From: an uncultured Lachnospiraceae bacterium
Lineage (GTDB): Bacteria; Bacillota; Clostridia; Lachnospirales; Lachnospiraceae
Length of the DNA stretch: 57,138 nt
Assembly (NCBI GenBank): GCA_944381635.1
Contig: CALWLY010000022.1
Span: 1-57,138 of the forward strand
Reading direction: 5' to 3'
In this document: piece after piece, positions 17,126 through 25,444 of the stretch
Numbering within the stretch: position 1 is the stretch's first letter
How the letters are laid out: the number at the start of each line of letters is the position of its first letter
The notes under the pieces: generated by a model
Databases searched by the model: none
Told to the model about the DNA's origin: nothing
What the model saw: the letters and a program-made list of their open reading frames with translations, nothing else
Program-made: the position numbers and the translations under genes

Positions 17126-17183
17126 TTGACAACCCTCCTGCTATCCTGTTATATTTTGGTAAATCAACAGGATAGCAGGGGGG
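17126..17183 (+). promoter_or_regulatory. MarR-cassette promoter with 18-bp inverted repeat
   Basis: TTGACA (17126-17131), 18 bases, then extended -10 TGTTATATT (TATATT 17150-17155). An inverted repeat of 18 bp with one mismatch, CCCTCCTGCTATCCTGTT (17133-17150) and AACAGGATAGCAGGGGGG (17166-17183), spans from the spacer to the ribosome binding site. It is the likely autoregulatory operator of the MarR protein that starts at 17190. In RNA only a promoter start upstream would include both arms. Confidence 0.8.
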
Positions 17184-17189
17184 ATTTTT

Positions 17190-17633
17190 ATGAACATGGA
17201 TTTTACCATATATGCAAGAAAAATTGCATGTCTGTATCGGAAGATACTGACAGAAGTCAGTGCAAAATTTGAATTGACGCAGATGGAACTGGATGTTCTT
17301 TTATTTTTGCAGAATAATCCGGAAAATGACACAGCCAAAGACATTGTGGAAATACGGAAGCTTACGAAATCCCATGTTTCGGCGGCGGTGGAGTCGCTGG
17401 TGAGAAAAAATTATCTGGAACGGGTTTATTATCCGGATAACCGGAAACTGATTCACCTGAAAATAAGAGCGGAGGCGGATGAGATTTTAAAGGCAGGACT
17501 GTCTGCTCAGGAAGAGTTTCGCAAGATTTTAGAAAAAAATATCTCAGACAGCCAGAAGGCAGAATTTTTCAAAGTGGTGGAGCAGATAGAAAAAAATATA
17601 GAAGAAGCAGAAGAAAAACTGGGAAGAGAGTGA
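17190..17633 (+). CDS. MarR family regulator of an ABC exporter cassette
   Basis: A 147-residue winged-helix protein. The helix-turn-helix and wing run from about residue 50 to 100 (AKDIVEIRKLTKSHVSAAVESLVRKNYLERVYYPDNRKLIHL), flanked by dimerization helices. The start follows a G-rich ribosome site in the right arm of the inverted repeat. It is seven bases upstream of the first of two ABC half-transporters, so it most likely represses an efflux system and is relieved by the exported compound. The same arrangement recurs at 24949. Confidence 0.9.
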   Translation: MNMDFTIYARKIACLYRKILTEVSAKFELTQMELDVLLFLQNNPENDTAKDIVEIRKLTKSHVSAAVESLVRKNYLERVYYPDNRKLIHLKIRAEADEILKAGLSAQEEFRKILEKNISDSQKAEFFKVVEQIEKNIEEAEEKLGRE

Positions 17634-17640
17634 AAGAGTT

Positions 17641-19440
17641 ATGAGGAAGTTGCTGGTTTACCTGAAAGATTATAAAAAGGAGACAGTGTTAGCCCCTCTT
17701 TTCAAGCTGTTGGAGGCGTCCTTTGAGTTGTTTGTGCCGCTGGTCATGGCAGCGATCATCGACGTGGGAATTGCAGAAGGAAATAAAAGCTATATTGTCC
17801 GTATGGGACTGGTGCTTGTGGGACTGGCTCTTGTGGGACTGGTCTGTTCCATCACGGCACAGTTTTTTGCCGCCAAAGCAGCGGTAGGATTTGCTACAGG
17901 ACTTCGCCATGCCCTGTTTTCCCATATTCAAAGTCTGTCCTTTTCAGAGATGGATAAAGTGGGAGTTTCCACGCTGATTACCCGGATGACAAGTGATATC
18001 AATCAGACGCAGTCCGGCGTAAATCTGGTGCTGCGTCTTTTTTTGCGTTCTCCGTTTATTGTAGTGGGCGCCATGGTGATGGCGTTTACGGTTGACGTAA
18101 AGGCGGCGCTTATCTTTGTGGTGACGATTCCGCTGCTTTCTCTCGTAGTGTTCGGCATTATGTGGATTACGATGCCCATGTACAAAAAGGTGCAGGCCAA
18201 CCTGGACAAAGTGCTTTTGATCACAAGGGAAAACCTGACCGGTGTGCGCGTTATCCGTGCGTTTCATAAAGAAAAGGATGAGACGATTCGTTTCAGGGAA
18301 AGCAATGAAGAACTGACAGAATTGCAGAAGTTTGTTGGACGGATTTCCGGACTGATGAATCCGGTGACGTATGTGATCGTGAACGGCGCGGTGATTGTCC
18401 TTATTTACACCGGAGCCATCCGCGTGGAGATGGGAGTTTTGACACAGGGGGCTGTGGTGGCGCTGGTCAATTATATGTCGCAGATTCTGGTGGAACTTGT
18501 AAAACTCGCCAATCTGATCATCAATGTGACAAAGGCTATCGCCTGCGGAAATCGTATCCAGAGCGTGTTTGAAATGAAAAGCAGCCTGGAAATCGGGCAG
18601 GAGAAAAGCACACAGAGGGAAAGCGCACAGAAGGAACTCGTACAGGAGAAAAGTGCACAGAAGGAAATCAGGCAGAAGGAAAGCGTACAGATTCCGGATG
18701 AATACGCAGTCCGTTTTCAGCATGTGTGTCTGACCTATCAGGGAGCCGATGAGGAAGCGCTGACCGATATTGATTTTGCAGTGAAAAAGGGACAGACCAT
18801 CGGTATTATAGGCGGAACAGGTTCCGGAAAATCTTCTCTGGTTCACCTGATTCCCCGTTTTTATGACGCCACCGGGGGAAATGTGTGGATAAACGGCAGA
18901 AACGTAAAAGATTATCCCTTACAGGAGCTTAGAAAAAAAGTCGGAATGGTCCCTCAGAAGGCGGTGCTTTTTCAGGGAAGCATCGAAGAAAATCTCAGAT
19001 GGGGAAATAAAGATGCCAGCGTGGAAGAGCTGTGGGAAGCCCTTCGTATTTCACAGGCGGAGGAATTTGTGCGTAAGCTTCCCGAGGGACTTGGTCACAG
19101 GGTAGAGCAGGGCGGAAAAAATCTGTCCGGAGGACAGAGGCAGAGGCTTACCATCGCCAGGGCTCTTGTGAGAAAACCGGAAATTCTGATTCTGGACGAC
19201 AGTGCGTCTGCGCTGGATTTTGCCACGGACGCCAGACTGAGAGCTGCCATTCGCAGCATTGCCTATAATCCCACTGTTTTTATTGTTTCTCAGCGAACAT
19301 CTTCCGTTCGCCATGCGGATTGTATTCTTGTAATGGACGACGGAAATCTTGCAGGAATGGGAACACATGAAGAACTTCTTGCATCCTGTCCGGTATATCA
19401 GGAAATTTACGAGTCACAGTTTAAAAAGGAGGAAAAATAG
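17641..19440 (+). CDS. ABC exporter half-transporter with degenerate ATP site (subunit 1)
   Basis: A 599-residue type IV exporter subunit: six membrane helices over residues about 15-300, then a nucleotide-binding domain with Walker A GGTGSGKSS (near 391), Q-loop VPQK, signature LSGGQRQR and Walker B ILILDDSAS. The catalytic glutamate after Walker B is Asp, the mark of the degenerate site in heterodimeric exporters such as BmrCD or TM287/288. The linker between the two domains contains a six-copy pentapeptide repeat (residues 321-350), absent from its paralog at 25445. It is translated with the downstream partner, two bases away. Confidence 0.9.
   Translation: MRKLLVYLKDYKKETVLAPLFKLLEASFELFVPLVMAAIIDVGIAEGNKSYIVRMGLVLVGLALVGLVCSITAQFFAAKAAVGFATGLRHALFSHIQSLSFSEMDKVGVSTLITRMTSDINQTQSGVNLVLRLFLRSPFIVVGAMVMAFTVDVKAALIFVVTIPLLSLVVFGIMWITMPMYKKVQANLDKVLLITRENLTGVRVIRAFHKEKDETIRFRESNEELTELQKFVGRISGLMNPVTYVIVNGAVIVLIYTGAIRVEMGVLTQGAVVALVNYMSQILVELVKLANLIINVTKAIACGNRIQSVFEMKSSLEIGQEKSTQRESAQKELVQEKSAQKEIRQKESVQIPDEYAVRFQHVCLTYQGADEEALTDIDFAVKKGQTIGIIGGTGSGKSSLVHLIPRFYDATGGNVWINGRNVKDYPLQELRKKVGMVPQKAVLFQGSIEENLRWGNKDASVEELWEALRISQAEEFVRKLPEGLGHRVEQGGKNLSGGQRQRLTIARALVRKPEILILDDSASALDFATDARLRAAIRSIAYNPTVFIVSQRTSSVRHADCILVMDDGNLAGMGTHEELLASCPVYQEIYESQFKKEEK
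18601..18690 (+). repeat. In-frame 15-bp repeat, six copies
   Basis: Six consecutive 15-base units encode EKSTQ, RESAQ, KELVQ, EKSAQ, KEIRQ and KESVQ. Every unit ends in a Gln codon cag and all are in frame. The DNA units differ from one another but keep the pattern xAGnAAnnnnnnCAG. It lies in the cytoplasmic linker of the ABC exporter subunit. Confidence 0.9.
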
Positions 19441-19441
19441 C

Positions 19442-21196
19442 ATGGCAAAAAGAATGGATTCCAGGCAGAAAGAAACTCTGAAAAAAGTCCTCCGGTATTT
19501 AAAACCATATCGTCTTTTTCTGGTATTATCCCTGGTTCTGGCCGCTGTCACGGTGGCGGGAACGCTGACTGTGCCGCTTCTTACCGGGCAGGCGGTAGAT
19601 TTGATCGTGGAAAAAGGAAAGGTGGATTTTGCAGGGATTTTCCGAATTTTGGTGCAGATGGGGATTGTAATCGGCATCACCGCCGCTGCCCAGTGGATTA
19701 TGAACCTGTGCAACAACAAAATGACCTATCATATCGTGAGGGATATTCGAAACGAAGCATTCTCCAAGATGCAGATTTTACCTTTGAAATATATGGACGG
19801 GCATGCACACGGCGATATTGTCAGCCGCATCATAGCGGATGTGGATCAGTTCGCCGACGGACTTCTGATGGGTTTTACCCAGCTTTTTACAGGGGTGATC
19901 ACCATTCTTGGAACGCTGCTTTTTATGCTTTCTGTCAATGCAGGCATTACCTGTGTGGTGGTGCTGATCACGCCGATTTCCTTTTTTGTGGCAGGTTTTA
20001 TTGCCAGAAGAACCTACAAAATGTTCCGTTTACAGTCTCAGACAAGAGGAGAACAGACGGCGCTTGTGGAGGAAATGATTGGAAATCAGAAAGTCGTGCA
20101 GGCTTTTTCCCAGGAGGAAGAAGCCATGAAAAAATTTGATGACATCAATGAAAGACTGCAGAAGTACTCCATTCAGGCTATCTTTTTTTCTTCCATTACA
20201 AATCCTGCCACCCGTTTTGTAAACAGTCTGGTGTATGCCGGGGTAGGCATTACCGGAGCGTTTGCCGCCATCTACGGACTGCTGAGCGTAGGGCAGCTTT
20301 CCTGCTTTCTCAGCTATGCAAACCAGTATACCAAGCCCTTTAATGAGATTTCCGGTGTAATCACCGAGCTGCAGAATGCCATTGCCTGCGCTGGCAGAGT
20401 GTTTGACCTGATCGAAGAAAAGGCACAGATTCCGGATGATGGCGATGCCGAAGAACTGACGGATGTAAAAGGAAAGGTTTCCATGGAGCATGTTTACTTT
20501 TCCTATGAGCCGGATAAAAAGCTCATTGAAGATTTTAATCTGGAGGTAAAACCGGGACAGAGAATTGCCATCGTGGGGCCTACCGGCTGCGGAAAGACTA
20601 CGATGATCAACTTGCTGATGCGGTTTTACGATGCCGACAGTGGAAAAATCCGGATTGACGATAAGGATATTTACAAGGTTACAAGGAAAAGTTTGAGAAG
20701 CAGTTTTGGCATGGTGCTTCAGGAAACGTGGATCAAAAGCGGAACCGTTCTGGAAAATATTTCCATGGGAAAACCGGATGCTTCCAGAGAGGAAGTGATC
20801 GAGGCGGCGAAGGCCACCCACGCTCACAGCTTTATCAAGCGCCTTCCTCAGGGATATGACACAGTCTTAAGCGAAGATGGGGAAAGTCTTTCTCAGGGAC
20901 AGAAACAGCTTCTTTGCATCACCCGTGTCATGCTCTCCAGACCCTCCATGTTGATTTTGGACGAAGCCACCTCATCCATCGATACCCGAACGGAACTTAA
21001 AATTCAGCGCGCCTTTGACAGGCTGATGGAAGGAAGGACCAGCTTTATTGTGGCCCACAGGCTGTCTACTATCCGTGAGGCGGATGTGATTTTGGTCATG
21101 AAAGACGGAAAAGTAATCGAGCAGGGAAACCACGAAACGCTTATGAGGCAAAACGGTTTTTACACCCGGCTTTACAACAGCCAGTTTGCAGAGTGA
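19442..21196 (+). CDS. ABC exporter half-transporter, catalytically intact (subunit 2)
   Basis: A 584-residue type IV exporter subunit. Six membrane helices are followed by a nucleotide-binding domain with Walker A GPTGCGKTT (near 375), Q-loop LQET, signature LSQGQKQ and Walker B LILDEATSSID with the catalytic Glu. Together with the preceding degenerate subunit it fits an asymmetric heterodimeric multidrug exporter. I use ATG 19442, just after AAGGAGG, which itself encodes the end of the preceding protein. Its 3' end overlaps the convergent AraC gene by 25 bases. Confidence 0.93.
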   Translation: MAKRMDSRQKETLKKVLRYLKPYRLFLVLSLVLAAVTVAGTLTVPLLTGQAVDLIVEKGKVDFAGIFRILVQMGIVIGITAAAQWIMNLCNNKMTYHIVRDIRNEAFSKMQILPLKYMDGHAHGDIVSRIIADVDQFADGLLMGFTQLFTGVITILGTLLFMLSVNAGITCVVVLITPISFFVAGFIARRTYKMFRLQSQTRGEQTALVEEMIGNQKVVQAFSQEEEAMKKFDDINERLQKYSIQAIFFSSITNPATRFVNSLVYAGVGITGAFAAIYGLLSVGQLSCFLSYANQYTKPFNEISGVITELQNAIACAGRVFDLIEEKAQIPDDGDAEELTDVKGKVSMEHVYFSYEPDKKLIEDFNLEVKPGQRIAIVGPTGCGKTTMINLLMRFYDADSGKIRIDDKDIYKVTRKSLRSSFGMVLQETWIKSGTVLENISMGKPDASREEVIEAAKATHAHSFIKRLPQGYDTVLSEDGESLSQGQKQLLCITRVMLSRPSMLILDEATSSIDTRTELKIQRAFDRLMEGRTSFIVAHRLSTIREADVILVMKDGKVIEQGNHETLMRQNGFYTRLYNSQFAE

Positions 21197-22008
21197 GAAG
21201 ACAGCCGGTATTGCCCGGGGGAACAGCCTCTCTTTTTCCGAAACAGGTTCGAAAAGTAATGTTCATCGGAAAAATGAAGGCGATAGGAAATCTCTTTCAC
21301 GGAGAGAGAGGTGTTGCGCAGAAGAAGACAGGCGGTTTCCAGCTTTCTGCCAAGCAGATAATCGTAAGGCGTCTGTCCGTATTCTTTTTTAAAGACTCTG
21401 GTCAGCTGGGAGGAGGAAAGACAGGCCTGCTCTGCCAGCCGGGCGACACTCAGCGGTTCATACAGGTGCTGGTCAATGTACTCTTTGACCAGACTGGCGG
21501 CGCTTACGGAAGGCTGGGAGGCAAAGGCAAGATGATTCCTTATTTCCGCGAGAATCTGGTGAAAAAGGACAGCACACTGGCTTTCCAAAACCCATCTGTC
21601 CGGCTGGGGAGTGTCACAGAGCAGGACGAATTTCTGAAACAGCGGAAGAAGAGGACAGTTTTTGATATGGTAAATATTTGCAAGCTGATAGGAAGTAAAA
21701 AGCTGGTCACACAGGCTTCCGCGTACATTCATCCAGATTTTCTGCCAGGGATTTTTGAAAGAAGAATGATAGGAATGCCGGCTTCCCACAGGAAGAAGAT
21801 AGACGTCCCCCTTTTCCGGATAAAAAGTCAGACCGTTTACATGGACGGTACCTTTTCCTTCCATAACATATTCCAGACAGTAGATGTCGGAGTTTTCTCT
21901 TTCCACATGATATTTGGGATCCGGATAGGTGATGCCGGTCAGCTCCACAAAAAACATAGCTGCATTGGGAAACTGGTCGGGAAGAAAGCTGATTAGTTTT
22001 TCCTGCAT
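21172..22008 (-). CDS. AraC family transcriptional regulator
   Basis: A 278-residue regulator with an N-terminal cupin-type sensor (GKGTVHVNGLTFYPEKGDVYLLPVGSRHSY, residues about 50-80) and a C-terminal double helix-turn-helix (VARLAEQACLSSSQLTRVFKKEYG, then VKEISYRLHFSDEHYFSNLFRKKRGCSPGQYR). The type is that of sugar-responsive activators. It is divergent from the GH2 gene, 122 bases away, so it probably controls that gene. ATG 22008 with GAGGAAAA upstream is preferred to GTG 22023. The last 25 bases overlap the end of the ABC gene on the other strand. Confidence 0.9.
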   Translation of the reverse strand: MQEKLISFLPDQFPNAAMFFVELTGITYPDPKYHVERENSDIYCLEYVMEGKGTVHVNGLTFYPEKGDVYLLPVGSRHSYHSSFKNPWQKIWMNVRGSLCDQLFTSYQLANIYHIKNCPLLPLFQKFVLLCDTPQPDRWVLESQCAVLFHQILAEIRNHLAFASQPSVSAASLVKEYIDQHLYEPLSVARLAEQACLSSSQLTRVFKKEYGQTPYDYLLGRKLETACLLLRNTSLSVKEISYRLHFSDEHYFSNLFRKKRGCSPGQYRLSSHSANWLL

Positions 22009-22130
22009 GCGCGTTTTCCTCACTTAAATGCCAGAATAATTCATTTTCTTTTTCCATTATAGTGGTATCATACATTATGTACAAGGGGAAAGCAAAGCTT
22101 TTCCAACGGAAAATTGATGGAGGAAATAGT

Positions 22131-23852
22131 ATGGGTAACAATATTCCGAGGCCGGAACATCCCGAGCCTATGGCAGAAAGAAAAAACTGGTGTAATTTAA
22201 ACGGGGAGTGGGAATTTGCCTTTGATTTTGGAAAGAGCGGACTGGATCGTCATTTCGAAAAGAGAGAGCATCTGGAAGGAAAAATCATCGTTCCGTTCTG
22301 TCCGGAAAGTGACTTAAGCGGCATAGGACATAAGGACTTTATTCCCGCGGTGTGGTATCGCAGGGATTTAACGGTGACAGAGGAACAGCTGCAGGGAAGA
22401 ATCCTGCTGCACTTCGGCGCTGTGGATTATCAGTGCATTGTATTTGTAAACGGCCAGGAAGCCGGAGGTCATAAGGGAGGCTACACATCCTTTGTGCTGG
22501 ATATCACAGATCTTTGCAAAGAAGGAGTCAACAGTCTGACCGTCTATGCAGAGGATGATACGAGAAGCGGAAAACAGCCGAAAGGAAAGCAGTGTTCTAA
22601 ATTTTATTCCCAGGGCTGCGATTACACAAGAACTACCGGTATCTGGCAGACTGTATGGACAGAATATGTTCCGAAAAACTATATCAAGAGTGTGAAATAC
22701 TATCCGAATATTACCGAGGGCAGTCTGCTGATCCAGGCGTGTGTTCAGGGAAGCGGTGTTTTTGGTGCGGAAGCATTTTTTGAAGGAAAGTCCTGCGGAA
22801 AGGCAGAGGCAAAAGCGGAAAACGGAAATGTTTTTGTGACTGTCAAACTTTCCGAAATTCATTTATGGGAAGCAGGCAAGGGAAATTTATACGATCTGAA
22901 ACTGACATTCGGACAGGACGAAGTGAAAAGTTATGCAGGTCTTCGTGAAATCCGTCTGGAAGGAAGAAAAGTACTTATCAATGGAAAATCCGTATTCCAG
23001 AGACTGGTGCTGGATCAGGGATTTTATCCGGACGGAATTTACACAGCGCCCAGCGAGGAGGCTCTCATCCGCGATATCAGGCTGAGCCTGGAAGCCGGAT
23101 TTAATGGCGCAAGACTTCACGAAAAGGTGTTTGAACCCAGATTTTTGTATCACTGTGACAAAATGGGATACCTTGTATGGGGGGAGATGGCTAACTGGGG
23201 ATTGGATTTGTCTTTGGGGGAAAGCCTGGAAATTTTCTTGAGAGACTGGCTGGATGAACTTTCCAGAGACTTTAACCACCCATCCATCGTCGGCTGGTGT
23301 CCGTTTAACGAAACCTGGGACTATGAGGGCAGAAAACAGAGAGATGAAGTGCTGGCCATGGTTTACCGCATTACCAAAATGACAGATACGACAAGACCCT
23401 GCATTGATACCAGCGGAAATTATCATGTATGCACCGATATCTATGATGTGCATGATTATACCCAGGATGTGGAAGTTTTCACTTCTCATTATGAAGATTT
23501 TAAGAAGGATGGAGGAAGCTTCCGGGACGAGCATGGACATAGACAGAAATATACGGACGGTCTTCCGCTCTTTGTCAGCGAGTACGGCGGTATCAAGTGG
23601 AATCCTTCCGGGGATGTAAAAAGCGCATGGGGTTACGGAAACGGACCGGAGAGCGAGCAGGAATTTATCGAAAGATACCGTGGTCTGACAGAAGCTTTGT
23701 TAAATCATCCTAAAATGTTTGGTTTCTGCTATACGCAGCTTTACGATGTGGAGCAGGAGACCAACGGTCTTTACACTTACAGCAGAGAACCGAAATTTGA
23801 TATGAAGATCTTCCATGCCATCAACAGCCAGAAAGCGGCAATAGAAGACTGA
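22131..23852 (+). CDS. Glycoside hydrolase family 2 enzyme
   Basis: A 573-residue retaining exo-glycosidase. A sugar-binding jelly-roll domain (LNGEWEFAFD... PAVWYRRDLTV, about 20-190), an Ig-like sandwich and a TIM barrel (from about 290) follow in GH2 order. The acid/base is Glu394 in CPFNETWD and the nucleophile Glu484 in FVSEYGG. It lacks the extra C-terminal domains of LacZ-type enzymes and no signal peptide is visible, so it is an intracellular enzyme on imported oligosaccharides or glycosides. Activity could be beta-galactosidase, glucuronidase or another. GATGGAGGAAATAGT marks the start. AraC regulator divergent. Confidence 0.9.
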   Translation: MGNNIPRPEHPEPMAERKNWCNLNGEWEFAFDFGKSGLDRHFEKREHLEGKIIVPFCPESDLSGIGHKDFIPAVWYRRDLTVTEEQLQGRILLHFGAVDYQCIVFVNGQEAGGHKGGYTSFVLDITDLCKEGVNSLTVYAEDDTRSGKQPKGKQCSKFYSQGCDYTRTTGIWQTVWTEYVPKNYIKSVKYYPNITEGSLLIQACVQGSGVFGAEAFFEGKSCGKAEAKAENGNVFVTVKLSEIHLWEAGKGNLYDLKLTFGQDEVKSYAGLREIRLEGRKVLINGKSVFQRLVLDQGFYPDGIYTAPSEEALIRDIRLSLEAGFNGARLHEKVFEPRFLYHCDKMGYLVWGEMANWGLDLSLGESLEIFLRDWLDELSRDFNHPSIVGWCPFNETWDYEGRKQRDEVLAMVYRITKMTDTTRPCIDTSGNYHVCTDIYDVHDYTQDVEVFTSHYEDFKKDGGSFRDEHGHRQKYTDGLPLFVSEYGGIKWNPSGDVKSAWGYGNGPESEQEFIERYRGLTEALLNHPKMFGFCYTQLYDVEQETNGLYTYSREPKFDMKIFHAINSQKAAIED

Positions 23853-24218
23853 TCATAATGTTTCAGTAAGAGGAAAAATGAGGACATCGGACAGCCTTTG
23901 AAAGGTGTCTGCCATACTGTATTTATCAGAAAACCAATGGTTTTGCTGAAAACAGGATGGCAGATATCGGTCAAGGGCTGGGGATGTCCTATTTTTGTAG
24001 GATAAGAAACTTCATTTTCTATAATACAAAAATAGACGCTCTGCTGTGTATGTGCCCACAGCACACCGGCAATCACTGATTGCCGGTAACTAAGTTGTGA
24101 GCATAGCCGAAGTGGCCAATTTTGTTGAAAATTTGGAGAATTGAGGGTATGATATAAAAGGAATAGTATGTTGTTTGATTATTTAATTTGAATTTAAAGA
24201 AAATAGGGAGAGAGTGAT
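23853..24218. other. Intergenic region with a long imperfect hairpin
   Basis: This 366-base gap holds one long fold-back (23874-23997): AAAATGAGGACATC pairs with GATGTCCTATTTTT, GTCTGCCAT with ATGGCAGAT, and the tip TCAGAAAACC (aat) GGTTTTGCTGA. The outside ends in a T run, so it can end GH2 transcription. A second perfect hairpin, ACCGGCAAT (24065-24073) with ATTGCCGGT (24079-24087), follows. After that the DNA becomes clearly AT-rich up to the PH-domain gene. No ORF of merit. Confidence 0.65.
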
Positions 24219-24818
24219 ATGGTAGAAGAATTGAAAAGTATGGTTGGAAAAAACGAGACTGTTTTTTATGAAGGAAAACCTGAAAAAAAGTGTTTCATTT
24301 TTGAAAGTATATTTAATCCACTTTTACCCTTTGCTATTATCTGGGCAGTAATTGATGTCGGATTTTTAGGCAGATCAGCGATAGGCGGTATGCAGATGAT
24401 TATGATACCTTTTATATTGTTTCATATGATGCCGGTGTGGATTTATCTTGCGGGCGTTATTTTTGCATTTAGGAAATATAAAAACACATATTATATTGTG
24501 ACAGACCATGGGGTATATATTTCAAGTGGAATTTTTGCAATGAACTTAGAAACAAAGTCATTTGCTGAACTGTCACGGGTGAACTTACACAGGGGTATTT
24601 TCGATCAGATCTTTCATGTAGGAGATGTTTTGATTACTACCAATCAGTTTACAAGAAATAATATGCCGGCTGTATTGGGTATCAATAGTATTTCAAATTA
24701 TACAGAAGTATATCAAATTATCAAAAAACTGCAAAAAGATATTTATTCAGATACTATGTATCCAAATGATTTAAGGCCAGAAGAAAATCATGGATATAAA
24801 ACAAAATACAGAGGATAA
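24219..24818 (+). CDS. PH domain-containing membrane protein (bPH2/DUF304-like)
   Basis: A 199-residue protein. After a short N-terminal segment (VFYEGKPEKKCFIF) two hydrophobic helices (about 30-90) are followed by a bacterial PH domain: YYIVTDHGVYISSG, LSRVNLHRGIFDQIFHVGDVLITT. The IV/T-D-x-G-V-Y pattern and the GD-V-I strand are typical of this family, which has no established molecular role. Codons are more AT-rich than in its neighbours (TTT, ATA, AAA), consistent with separate acquisition. GGGAGAGAGTGAT precedes the start. Confidence 0.75.
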   Translation: MVEELKSMVGKNETVFYEGKPEKKCFIFESIFNPLLPFAIIWAVIDVGFLGRSAIGGMQMIMIPFILFHMMPVWIYLAGVIFAFRKYKNTYYIVTDHGVYISSGIFAMNLETKSFAELSRVNLHRGIFDQIFHVGDVLITTNQFTRNNMPAVLGINSISNYTEVYQIIKKLQKDIYSDTMYPNDLRPEENHGYKTKYRG

Positions 24819-24881
24819 AAGATAGAAATATTAATTGAAAGCAGGATTGTGAAAAAAGTGTGAACAGTAAAAATAAGGGGA

Positions 24882-24918
24882 TTGACAAAAATTTTATTTC
24901 TCTTTATACTTCATAAAG
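24882..24918 (+). promoter_or_regulatory. Promoter of the second MarR cassette with inverted repeat
   Basis: TTGACA (24882-24887), 17 bases, TATACT (24905-24910), near-consensus. An inverted repeat CTTTAT (24902-24907) and ATAAAG (24913-24918) covers the -10. As in the first cassette, repressor binding there would stop transcription. The repeat is shorter and unrelated in sequence to the one at 17133. Confidence 0.75.
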
Positions 24919-24948
24919 TTAGGATACGAACTATTTGGAGGTGAAGGA

Positions 24949-25434
24949 ATGCACCAGACAATGGAACCACAGACAGAGGAAATCAAAGGCAGAAATCTGG
25001 GAAAAATCATCAATAAGATGTCTAACCAGCTGAAGCGGAGATATCTGATATCGGAAGAGGACATAGGCTTGACAAGTATGCAGCAGAGGGTACTGCATTT
25101 TATTTTGTTTATGAGCATGAAACGTGATGTCTATCAGAAGGATGTGGAGACAGAGTTTGAAATCCGGAAATCTACAGCTACAGGCATTTTGCAGCTGATG
25201 GAGAAAAACGGACTGATTACGAGAGAAAGCGTAGCCAGAGATGCAAGACTGAAAAAGCTGGTTCCTACAAAAAAGGCACTTGCACTCCGAACGTGCGTAT
25301 TGAAAAACATCCAGGATGCCGAAGCCAGAATGACGGAAGGCATTTCGGAGGAGGAGCTGGATCTTTGCAGAAAAGTGCTTCTGCAAATGTCCTGTAATCT
25401 TTCGGCGGATGAAAAACGAATGACTGAAGAATAA
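24949..25434 (+). CDS. MarR family regulator of the second ABC cassette
   Basis: A 161-residue winged-helix protein. The DNA-binding part runs from about 65 to 115 (VYQKDVETEFEIRKSTATGILQLMEKNGLITRESVARDARLKKLVPTKKA). It has a longer N-terminal dimerization region than the 17190 paralog (MEPQTEEIKGRNLGKIINKMSNQLKRRY). GGAGGTGAAGGA precedes the start. It is ten bases upstream of the paired ABC genes and is probably their autoregulated repressor. Confidence 0.9.
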   Translation: MHQTMEPQTEEIKGRNLGKIINKMSNQLKRRYLISEEDIGLTSMQQRVLHFILFMSMKRDVYQKDVETEFEIRKSTATGILQLMEKNGLITRESVARDARLKKLVPTKKALALRTCVLKNIQDAEARMTEGISEEELDLCRKVLLQMSCNLSADEKRMTEE

Positions 25435-25444
25435 GGAGGCTAAG

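Noticed and set aside
18601-18690. CRISPR-like array
   Set aside because: Units of 15 bases without spacers, all in one reading frame of an ABC protein.
24061-24130. Third copy of the 29137/37808 element
   Set aside because: There is a hairpin with GGCAATCA, but neither the CAGTTCAGCC ends nor the core blocks are present.
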